From positions 1-5,007 of the forward strand of contig JBBQCZ010000226.1 of assembly GCA_038319215.1 (NCBI GenBank): a DNA stretch of 5,007 nt, in the 5' to 3' direction. The translations under genes and the position numbers were made by a program. The notes beneath the pieces are model-generated. The model saw nothing but the letters and a program-made list of their open reading frames with translations. It was not told the DNA's origin and made no database searches. The stretch is from Bact-19 sp038319215. GTDB lineage: Bacteria; Bacteroidota; Bacteroidia; Bacteroidales; ML635J-15. Shown piece after piece: positions 1 to 5,007 of the stretch. The first letter of the stretch is position 1, and the number at the start of each line of letters is the position of its first letter.

Positions 1-1
1 A

Positions 2-736
2 ATTTTCAGCCATGCCGATGAGTTTATCAAAATTGTAATACACGAAAAAGTTCCGGTTGTGTTTACTTCAGCAGGAAATCCAGCGAAATACACAAGCATG
101 CTTAAAGCGGAAGGAATAACAGTTGTTCATGTAGTTGCAAATTTAAAATCTGCATTAAAATGCGAAAGTTCTGGCGTTGATGCGATTGTTGCCGAAGGTT
201 TTGAAGCCGGTGGACATAATGGCCGTGAAGAAACAACAACAATGGTGCTTATTCCAATGATTTCGCAAGCAGTGAAAATACCGGTTATTGCAGCCGGAGG
301 AATTGCATGTGGACGCACTATGCTTGCGGCAATGTGTCTGGGTGCAGAAGGTGTTCAGATTGGAAGTCTTTTTGCCTCATCAACAGAATCATCTGCGCAC
401 GAATTGTTTAAGCAAAAAATTATCGAAAGCGGCGATGGGGATACTTTCCTAACGCTTAAAGATTTAATTGCTGTGAGATTACTAAAAAATAAATTCTTTG
501 ACCAGGTTCAAGAAAAAGAAAAAAGCTGTGCTAGCAAAGAAGAATTATTGGAATTGCTCGGCTCTGGACGATCACGTCTTGGAATGTTCGAAGGCGATAC
601 CGAAAATGGAGAACTCGAAATTGGTCAGGTAGCTGCAAGAATTAAAGAAATAAAACCTGCTGGAGTGATTGTTGATGAGATTGTGGAGGAATATAACTTA
701 ATAATGGAAACTTTAGAGCTGTTAAAAAAATACTAG
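2..736 (+). CDS. Nitronate monooxygenase/FabK-type NAD(P)H-dependent flavin oxidoreductase, 5'-truncated
   Basis: The frame is open to the left edge (first full codon at 2). The GTG at 59 is an internal Val, not the start. About 244 residues are visible; relatives have roughly 310, so some 70 N-terminal residues are missing. The fold expected is a TIM barrel binding FMN. Visible signatures are VVFTSAGNP, then EGFEAGGHNG at 191-223 with the GGH histidine found in this family near the flavin, IPVIAAGGIA, and GAEGVQIGSLF; the last two normally hold the FMN phosphate. The tail GMFEGDTENGELEIGQVAA is typical of the bacterial YrpB-like branch. Family members oxidise alkyl nitronates or act as FMN enoyl-ACP reductases (FabK); sequence alone does not decide which. 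Probably cytoplasmic. No operon partner is visible, since the next gene starts 106 bp on with its own possible promoter. The family call is firm, the substrate is not. Confidence 0.9.
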   Translation: MFSHADEFIKIVIHEKVPVVFTSAGNPAKYTSMLKAEGITVVHVVANLKSALKCESSGVDAIVAEGFEAGGHNGREETTTMVLIPMISQAVKIPVIAAGGIACGRTMLAAMCLGAEGVQIGSLFASSTESSAHELFKQKIIESGDGDTFLTLKDLIAVRLLKNKFFDQVQEKEKSCASKEELLELLGSGRSRLGMFEGDTENGELEIGQVAARIKEIKPAGVIVDEIVEEYNLIMETLELLKKY

Positions 737-800
737 TTATAAAACTCAATTTTGTTAAAAACTTTAGCCATAAACAACTCAAATATTTATCGCATTTCAT

Positions 801-808
801 TATTTTTG
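801..808 (+). promoter_or_regulatory. Possible Bacteroidetes -7 promoter box for the Bro-N gene
   Basis: The octamer TATTTTTG fits the TAnnTTTG -7 consensus of the Bacteroidetes primary sigma factor exactly, and would give a leader of roughly 25-30 nt before the ATG at 843. No TTG-type -33 box is found at normal spacing, and the region is so AT-rich that a chance match is likely. A 7-bp inverted repeat (ACTCAAA at 777-783, TTTGAGT at 805-811) overlaps the box; it could be an operator or a weak hairpin after the upstream gene. I see no T-tract terminator in 737-842. Confidence 0.3.
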
Positions 809-842
809 AGTAATAAAATTTGTTTAAATAACAATCAAAGTT

Positions 843-1682
843 ATGACAGCACAAAATAAGATTCAACTATTCAACGATAAAAAAATACGGACAGTTTGGG
901 ACGAGCCCTTGGAAAAATGGTACTTTTCTATTGTAGATGTGGTTGGAGTTTTAACAGAGAGTATTGATGCTAAAGCATACTGGCGAAAACTCAAACAACG
1001 CTTAAAAGAAGAAGGAAATGAAACCGTGACAAATTGTCACGGGTTGAAAATGAAGGCTGTTGATGGTAAAATGAGATTAACAGATGTTGCTGATACAGAG
1101 CAGCTCTTTCGTTTAATACAGAGTATTCCTTCACCAAAAGCAGAACCTTTTAAGATGTGGTTGGCGCAAGTTGGTAAGGAAAGGATTGATGAAATTGAGG
1201 ATCCCGAAATCGGATTTGACAGATTGATGGAAACATATTTGCGTAAAGGATATAGCAAAGAATGGATAAATCAAAGAATAAAAAGCATTGAAATCCGTAA
1301 AGAGTTAACTGATGAATGGGAAACTCGGGGAGTTCAGAAAGGACAAGAATTTGCAATACTTACTGATGATATTACTAAAGCTTGGAGCGGTCTCTCAACT
1401 AGACAATATAAACGATTAAAGAATTTGAAAAAGGAAAATCTTCGTGATCATATGTCAAATCTTGAGCTGGTTTTAAATATGCTTGCTGAAGCATCTACTA
1501 CCGAAATATCTAAGAAAGTTGAACCAGAGACTTTTACTAAAAATCGAAATGTTGCGATAAAAGGTGGGAATGTTGCCAAAGCAGCTCGCTTACAGCTCGA
1601 AAAATCCACAGGGACAGATGTAGTAACAAACAAAAATGCGAAACCAATAAACAAGAATCTAGAAATTGAAGAGAACGAATAA
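843..1682 (+). CDS. Bro-N domain protein with DinD-like C-terminal half
   Basis: Complete 279-residue protein. Residues about 5-110 form a Bro-N domain, the DNA-binding module of baculovirus BRO proteins and phage antirepressors: WYFSIVDVVGVL at 26-37, YWRKLKQRL at 47-55, VTNCHGLKM at 62-70, then TDVADTEQLFRLIQSIPSPKAEPFKMWLAQVG. Residues about 130-255 resemble the C-terminal part of E. coli DinD: EFAILTDDITKAWSGLSTRQYKRLK, NLRDHMSNLELVLNMLAEA, and GGNVAKAAR near 241-249. DinD is a LexA-controlled protein reported to inhibit RecA; the function of this Bacteroidetes version is unknown. No transmembrane segment or signal peptide is seen; the last 25 residues are polar and probably disordered. 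The ATG at 843 starts the conserved N-terminus; no Shine-Dalgarno is present. The gene stands alone and converges on dnaE across a 111-bp repeat-rich spacer. It could be a phage-derived regulator, but no other phage gene is visible. Family assignment is firm, role is open. Confidence 0.88.
   Translation: MTAQNKIQLFNDKKIRTVWDEPLEKWYFSIVDVVGVLTESIDAKAYWRKLKQRLKEEGNETVTNCHGLKMKAVDGKMRLTDVADTEQLFRLIQSIPSPKAEPFKMWLAQVGKERIDEIEDPEIGFDRLMETYLRKGYSKEWINQRIKSIEIRKELTDEWETRGVQKGQEFAILTDDITKAWSGLSTRQYKRLKNLKKENLRDHMSNLELVLNMLAEASTTEISKKVEPETFTKNRNVAIKGGNVAKAARLQLEKSTGTDVVTNKNAKPINKNLEIEENE
1024..1042. repeat. 19-bp palindrome inside the Bro-N gene
   Basis: CCGTGACAA at 1024-1032 and its exact reverse complement TTGTCACGG at 1034-1042 are separated by one base. 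It lies in the codons for VTNCHG (residues 62-67). Much of the symmetry can arise from the codons for V-T-N-C-H, so it may be a by-product of protein conservation. It could also be an operator or DNA site. Confidence 0.6.
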
Positions 1683-1689
1683 CCACTAT

Positions 1690-1731
1690 GAAGTAAGAAG
1701 TAAGCGGTAAGAAGTAAGTGGTAAGAGGTGT
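1690..1731. repeat. Heptamer tandem repeat
   Basis: Five 7-bp units run head to tail from 1690 to 1724: GAAGTAA, GAAGTAA, GCGGTAA, GAAGTAA, GTGGTAA, followed by a decayed sixth (GAGGTGT). They begin 7 bp after the Bro-N stop codon. From general knowledge, AAGTAAG-type arrays are common between Bacteroidetes genes and have no known function. The unit copies differ at the second and third bases only. Confidence 0.8.
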
Positions 1732-1752
1732 CTGAGCGCAGTCGAAGACACC
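1727..1752. repeat. REP-like palindrome, stem GGTGTCT
   Basis: GGTGTCT at 1727-1733 and AGACACC at 1746-1752 form a perfect 7-bp stem around the 12-nt loop GAGCGCAGTCGA. The core CTGAGCGCAGTCGAAG resembles a small dispersed palindrome that I recall as abundant in Bacteroidetes and some other bacteria (CTGAGCG-AGTCGAAG type); that identity is from memory. It lies between two convergent genes and could serve as a two-way hairpin terminator, but neither side has a T-run, so a classic intrinsic terminator is not shown. Confidence 0.7.
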
Positions 1753-1760
1753 GAACCGAG

Positions 1761-1784
1761 AACTATTGAACTATTGAACTGTTA
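1761..1784. repeat. Octamer tandem repeat (AACTATTG)
   Basis: Two exact copies of AACTATTG (1761-1768 and 1769-1776) are followed by the variant AACTGTTA (1777-1784). The array ends 9 bp before the end of dnaE. It is a third repeat type in the same 111-bp spacer. Function unknown; such short arrays can expand or contract by slippage. Confidence 0.65.
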
Positions 1785-1793
1785 ACCCATTTT

Positions 1794-4760
1794 CTACTCC
1801 CTCGGATCCGCCACAAAAGGCATTCGCGCCATTTTTTGTGCACGTAAAACAGGATAACCAAATTCCACATCTACAATGCCGAGTAAAAGATAAACTCCAG
1901 CGCCTCGAAAAGGAAAATCTTTTAATGAATCGGGAAAATGTACCGAGTCGAAAAATCTACCGTCAGAATCTATCCAAGTCATAAAATTCATTATCTGTCC
2001 GTTGGAAGTTCGCACATACTTAAGCGTAACAAAAACTCCTAACATTCGCACCTGCTTTCCCTTGTTTTTCAGCATGTCGTCGAACTTTACTTCTCCCCTA
2101 TATTTTGTCTGTAGCAAATCGAAAAAACTTATACTTACCGGAAAACCTAAAAGCTCAATTTCGTCATAAGCATCTTCGACTAGCGTTTGTTTGAACTCGG
2201 GCAAAACATATACTGGGTCGGCAACTACAAAAAGTTTTTTCTGCACGGCATAAACTACATGCTTTTCTTTTGACTTTCGCAAACACGATTTCCACATTAA
2301 CTCGGACTTTCCGAATCCCGAAAATCTGAATGCTCCTACCCTAATTAAAATATTAAGTTGCTCGTCAGGCACTTCGCATCGGTTAAGAAAATCTTCAAAA
2401 CTGCGAAATTTGCCATTCATATTTCTCTCAAAAATTATCTGACTTACCAAAGCCTGCTCAAGCGATTGCACATGAATAAAACCCGCATAAATATCTTTGC
2501 CTTTTATTGTTGTAAAATACTCGCCATCGTTTATGCACGGAAGTTTTATCTCCGCTCCCAGCCTCTTTGCCTCGTGAAAATAAACCCATGACGAATAAAA
2601 TCCACCAAAATTATTTATCACAGCAGTCATAAATTCGAGCGGAAAATATGTTTTAAGGTACAAACTCTGATAGCTCTCAACTGCATACGATGCTGAGTGT
2701 GCCTTAGAAAATGAATAACCAGCAAAAGATTCTATCTGTCGCCATAGTTCAGCGCTTATTTCTACGGGACGGTTTTGCTGTCTGCACAAATTAAAAAATT
2801 TATCTCTGATTTTATCAAATTCTACACGCGACCTAAACTTTCCGCTCATGGCACGGCGAAGAACATCGGCATCTGCCAAATCCATTCCAGCATAATGATG
2901 GCAAACTTTAAGCACGTCTTCCTGATAAACCATAACTCCGTAGGTTTCCCCAAGCTGCTCCGCCATAACCTCATGCAAATACTTAAAGCTACCAGGATTG
3001 TTGTATCTCACAATATATTCCTTCATCATTCCCGACTTTGCCACACCGGGACGAATAATTGAACTTGCGGCAACCAGAGTAATATAATCTTGACATTCGA
3101 GTTTGGTTATAAGACCACGCATAGCAGGACTTTCGATGTAGAAACAGCCAATTGTATTACCAGTAGAAAGATATTTATTAACCTGGTCATCACGTTTAAA
3201 TTTTTTAACCTGACGAATGTCAATCTGTGTATTTTGATTTTTTGAAACTATTTCGACACAATCACGAATGTGCCCAAGTCCGCGCTGCGACAAAATGTCA
3301 AACTTTTCAAATCCCAAATCTTCGGCGACATACATATCCCACTGGGTTGTAAGAAAACCTTTGGGTGGCATGTCCATAGCGGCATAATAATAAATAGGTT
3401 TTTCGCTTATCAAAATTCCAGCCGAATGAATTGTTCGCTGATTAGGAAAGCCCGAAAGCTCTGCTGCCATCGCAATAATTTTACGATGTATTTCATCTTT
3501 ATCTTTTACCGAATTCGGATTTTTTGCCAAGATATCTAGTTCCTCTTTTGGCAAACCATGAACTTTTCCGAGTTCTCGCAAAATAGAACGCGATTTAAAA
3601 GTATTCATCGCTCCCAGCAAAGCAGTATTTTCAGTACCAAAGCGTTTAAAAATATATGCAGTAACATCGTCACGGTCTTTCCATGAAAAATCGATATCGA
3701 AGTCGGGTGGACTACTACGTTTTGGATTAAGGAAGCGTTCAAAATATAGGTTTAGCTCAATTGGATCGACGTCGGTAATTTCGAGACAATAAGCCACAAT
3801 ACTGTTTGCTCCACTACCCCGTCCAACATAAAAATAGCCTTTCGATTTAGCATAACTCACAATATCATGAGCAATCAGAAAATATGAAACAAACCCCAGC
3901 TTTTCGATAATTTGAAGCTCACTGCGCATACGCTCCAAGGGGGTGGTGGTGGTTGATCCGCCAGCTGGCGGAGAAACCCCACCATAACGTTTTCGCAATC
4001 CCTTAACACTAAGTTTACGTAATAGCATAACATCTTCGGAAGCGCTGTCGGTAAATAACTTTTTATTTTTATGTTGCTTGTCAAAGAATAGACTGCAAGA
4101 ATTTAGCAAACTAAGAGTATTTGTAATAATCTGTGTATAATCGCCATAAATTTCGCGCAAACGTTTCGGGTGCACAAAAACCTCATCAGTACTGCAAAAT
4201 ATATCTTTGGGCAACTGAGAAATCAGCAAATTGCTATCCACCGCACGCAGATTGCGGCACAGTTCAAAATCGGAAGGCTTACGAAAACTTACAGTATGCA
4301 ACATAAGCATTTTGCCGATAAGATTTGTAAACGGAGAGCTGAGCAAAGATTTTACCTGAGACGGCCGCACTCCTATGTATTCGTTTTCGGCAAGAACTCC
4401 TTTGCGTATATTTTCGAGCGGAACAACAACATAAACATTATCGAACTTTGGCAGGTCTGTCCTTTTTCGTTTTTTAAGATTTATTTCTGTTAGATATTTA
4501 TTTATTTCTGCAAAGCCCTCGTTATTTTTTGCGATAAGGATAAAAAGTTGAGCATTATCGTTATTCCTAATATCCACACCTGCAATAGGTTTTACTCCGT
4601 TGTTGCGACAAGCAAAATAAAACTCTGGAATTCCAGCAGTATTATTGATATCACTCAACACCACAGTTTCCACGTCGGAAGCAAATGCACCTTCGGCAAG
4701 CTGAGCCGGAGACAAAGTCCCGAAGCGAAGACTATAATATGTGTGACAGTTTAGGAACAT
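1794..4760 (-). CDS. dnaE: Short DnaE-type DNA polymerase III alpha subunit
   Basis: Complete 988-residue C-family DNA polymerase, shorter than E. coli DnaE (1160). Domains in order: PHP (about 1-230), palm (about 270-500), fingers (about 530-720), tandem HhH (about 740-825), OB fold (about 870-988). No tau-binding tail is present. Palm motifs are GRGSGANS at 313-320 and PDFDIDF at 352-358 with catalytic D355 and D357; D488 in EKFDIL matches the third aspartate. Fingers show SSIIRPG (566-572), YGVMVYQED (607-615), LRRAMSGK (634-641) and GYSFSKAHSASYA (681-693). QKKLF at 840-844 sits where E. coli has its QADMF clamp-binding motif. The PHP site is degenerate: N4 and I38 replace expected histidines, so built-in proofreading is unlikely. 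Residues 260-275 are a low-complexity insert from a palindromic repeat. The start is set by the family-typical FLNCHTYYSL; CCCCC precedes it and no Shine-Dalgarno is seen. In many Bacteroidota such short DnaEs accompany a Y-family polymerase and are thought to act in translesion synthesis. That role is inferred; the polymerase identity is certain. Confidence 0.95.
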   Translation of the reverse strand: MFLNCHTYYSLRFGTLSPAQLAEGAFASDVETVVLSDINNTAGIPEFYFACRNNGVKPIAGVDIRNNDNAQLFILIAKNNEGFAEINKYLTEINLKKRKRTDLPKFDNVYVVVPLENIRKGVLAENEYIGVRPSQVKSLLSSPFTNLIGKMLMLHTVSFRKPSDFELCRNLRAVDSNLLISQLPKDIFCSTDEVFVHPKRLREIYGDYTQIITNTLSLLNSCSLFFDKQHKNKKLFTDSASEDVMLLRKLSVKGLRKRYGGVSPPAGGSTTTTPLERMRSELQIIEKLGFVSYFLIAHDIVSYAKSKGYFYVGRGSGANSIVAYCLEITDVDPIELNLYFERFLNPKRSSPPDFDIDFSWKDRDDVTAYIFKRFGTENTALLGAMNTFKSRSILRELGKVHGLPKEELDILAKNPNSVKDKDEIHRKIIAMAAELSGFPNQRTIHSAGILISEKPIYYYAAMDMPPKGFLTTQWDMYVAEDLGFEKFDILSQRGLGHIRDCVEIVSKNQNTQIDIRQVKKFKRDDQVNKYLSTGNTIGCFYIESPAMRGLITKLECQDYITLVAASSIIRPGVAKSGMMKEYIVRYNNPGSFKYLHEVMAEQLGETYGVMVYQEDVLKVCHHYAGMDLADADVLRRAMSGKFRSRVEFDKIRDKFFNLCRQQNRPVEISAELWRQIESFAGYSFSKAHSASYAVESYQSLYLKTYFPLEFMTAVINNFGGFYSSWVYFHEAKRLGAEIKLPCINDGEYFTTIKGKDIYAGFIHVQSLEQALVSQIIFERNMNGKFRSFEDFLNRCEVPDEQLNILIRVGAFRFSGFGKSELMWKSCLRKSKEKHVVYAVQKKLFVVADPVYVLPEFKQTLVEDAYDEIELLGFPVSISFFDLLQTKYRGEVKFDDMLKNKGKQVRMLGVFVTLKYVRTSNGQIMNFMTWIDSDGRFFDSVHFPDSLKDFPFRGAGVYLLLGIVDVEFGYPVLRAQKMARMPFVADPRE
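3951..3978. repeat. GC-rich palindrome inserted in dnaE
   Basis: TCCGCCAG (3957-3964) meets CTGGCGGA (3965-3972) in a perfect 16-bp palindrome. After a 2-bp GA/GA mismatch the symmetry resumes as GGTT (3951-3954) and AACC (3975-3978), so 24 of 28 bases can pair. Read on the minus strand it encodes part of VSPPAGGST. The palindrome has no stop codon in any frame, so it can be tolerated wherever it lands. I recall this core as a dispersed repeat in Bacteroidetes genomes, but could not check. Next to it (3939-3953) the coding strand has four ACC codons and CCC. Confidence 0.75.
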
Positions 4761-4766
4761 GGGGGA

Positions 4767-4812
4767 AGTGCCTAAAGTACTTGGAGTGCGCTAGAGTGCC
4801 TAGAGTACTTGG
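4767..4812. repeat. Nonamer tandem repeat (AGTGCCTAG type) before dnaE
   Basis: Five 9-10 bp units run from 4767 to 4812 on the plus strand: AGTGCCTAA, AGTACTTGG, AGTGCGCTAG, AGTGCCTAG, AGTACTTGG. Units 1-2 and 4-5 together form two 18-bp copies that differ at one position. Seen from dnaE the array reads CTAGGCACT-like and ends 6 bp before the ATG, so it lies in the leader or promoter region. CACTTTAGGCACT-type arrays are, from memory, frequent between Bacteroidetes genes. Function unknown. Confidence 0.75.
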
Positions 4813-4877
4813 GGTTGTTTGCAATACTTATCATATTTTTATTTTTTTTGCAATTTTTAAAATCATTAATTGGTATA
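4813..4877 (-). promoter_or_regulatory. AT-rich stretch that may hold the dnaE promoter
   Basis: The minus strand of this stretch has A-tracts resembling an UP element. A TTG (4853-4851) lies 21 nt before AAGTATTG (4829-4822), a poor match to TAnnTTTG. If used, the transcript would start near 4815 and the leader would carry the whole nonamer array. No LexA-like box was recognised. This is weak, and a promoter inside the upstream insertion sequence is an alternative. Confidence 0.2.
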
Positions 4878-5007
4878 GGCGTTTAGAGCGCATTCTGAAA
4901 CCCCTATCATTATTGACTAATTTGAATTTTGCACCATCTTTTTGAGGGTTACATTGAATATTGTCCCCATATATGCCCTTCGATTATATCTAAAATGGAA
5001 TTCATCA
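4878..5007 (-). mobile_element. Probable end of an IS1595-family insertion sequence, cut by the window edge
   Basis: The element is inferred from the transposase C-terminus at 4917-5006. The outer boundary is a guess: IS1595-type ends often begin with GG, and GGCGTTTAGAGCGCATTC starting at 4878 lies 39 bp beyond the stop codon and could be the terminal repeat. The other end and the target duplication are outside or cannot be recognised here. The element reads in the same direction as dnaE, so outward transcription could reach it. Confidence 0.4.
4917..5006 (-). CDS. IS1595/ISXO2-like transposase, C-terminal fragment at window edge
   Basis: A minus-strand frame is open from the right edge to a TAG at 4917-4919, giving 29 residues that begin DEFHFRYNRRAYMGTIFN and end LKKMVQNSN. 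The pattern (Y-L)-D-E-F-x-F-R-Y-N-R-R followed by an F-x-x-x-L-K-K-M-V helix is what I know from the C-terminus of DDE transposases of the IS1595 (ISXO2-like) family, where it follows the catalytic domain. The family's proteins are usually 200-300 residues, so most of the gene lies outside. Whether it is intact cannot be judged. The identification rests on one short motif and memory. It stops 157 bp before the dnaE start, in the same orientation. Confidence 0.65.
   Translation of the reverse strand, partial: DEFHFRYNRRAYMGTIFNVTLKKMVQNSN

Noticed and set aside
59..61. GTG at 59 as the start of the flavin oxidoreductase
   Set aside because: The reading frame is open upstream to the edge and the residues before it (IVIHEKVPV) match the family, so this is an internal Val codon of a truncated gene.
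737..776. Terminator after the flavin oxidoreductase gene
   Set aside because: The A/T runs form only weak, interrupted pairings with no GC stem.
1727..1752. Classic intrinsic terminator
   Set aside because: The stem is good but no T-run follows on either strand, so only a repeat is annotated.
1690..1784. CRISPR array
   Set aside because: The repeats are 7 and 8 bp, directly adjacent with no spacers, and no cas gene is present.
3875..4084. Minus-strand 69-codon frame overlapping dnaE in another frame
   Set aside because: It is a shadow of dnaE; its proline run is just the ACC/palindrome insert read out of frame.
4685..4945. Plus-strand open frame of 86 codons spanning the dnaE start region
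   Set aside because: It overlaps the certain dnaE N-terminus, crosses the tandem repeat and the IS end, and its protein resembles nothing I know.

Overview
The window looks like chromosomal DNA of a Bacteroidota (Bacteroidetes) species. It is AT-rich. Neither complete gene has a Shine-Dalgarno sequence before its start. The proteins are variants I associate with that phylum: a DinD-like Bro-N protein and a short (988-residue) DnaE polymerase. The spacers carry small tandem and palindromic repeats. The phylum call is inferred from these features; I cannot place the genus.

Layout: (a) 2-736, plus strand: the C-terminal three quarters of a nitronate monooxygenase/FabK-type flavin oxidoreductase, cut by the left edge. 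(b) 737-842: AT-rich spacer with one possible Bacteroidetes -7 box. (c) 843-1682, plus strand: complete gene for a Bro-N domain protein with a DinD-like C-terminal half, containing a 19-bp palindrome. (d) 1683-1793: convergent spacer filled by three repeat elements: a 7-bp tandem repeat, a 7-bp-stem palindrome with a 12-nt loop, and an 8-bp tandem repeat. (e) 1794-4760, minus strand: complete short DNA polymerase III alpha subunit with intact polymerase aspartates, a degenerate PHP site, and a low-complexity insert encoded by a GC-rich palindrome plus an ACC run. (f) 4761-4916: spacer with a 9-bp tandem repeat ending 6 bp before the dnaE start, then a very AT-rich stretch. (g) 4917-5006, minus strand: the last 29 codons of what looks like an IS1595/ISXO2-type transposase, running off the right edge.

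How they fit together: the flavin enzyme looks unrelated to the rest. The Bro-N/DinD-like gene and the short dnaE face each other, and each belongs to a family with relatives induced by DNA damage, so a link to damage response is possible but unproven. In many Bacteroidota the short dnaE follows a Y-family polymerase gene; here the position just upstream holds a repeat array and an insertion-sequence end. I find no convincing evidence of a wholly new system. The most interesting signals are the repeat-derived insert inside dnaE, the apparent IS end upstream of dnaE, and the stacked repeats on both sides of it.
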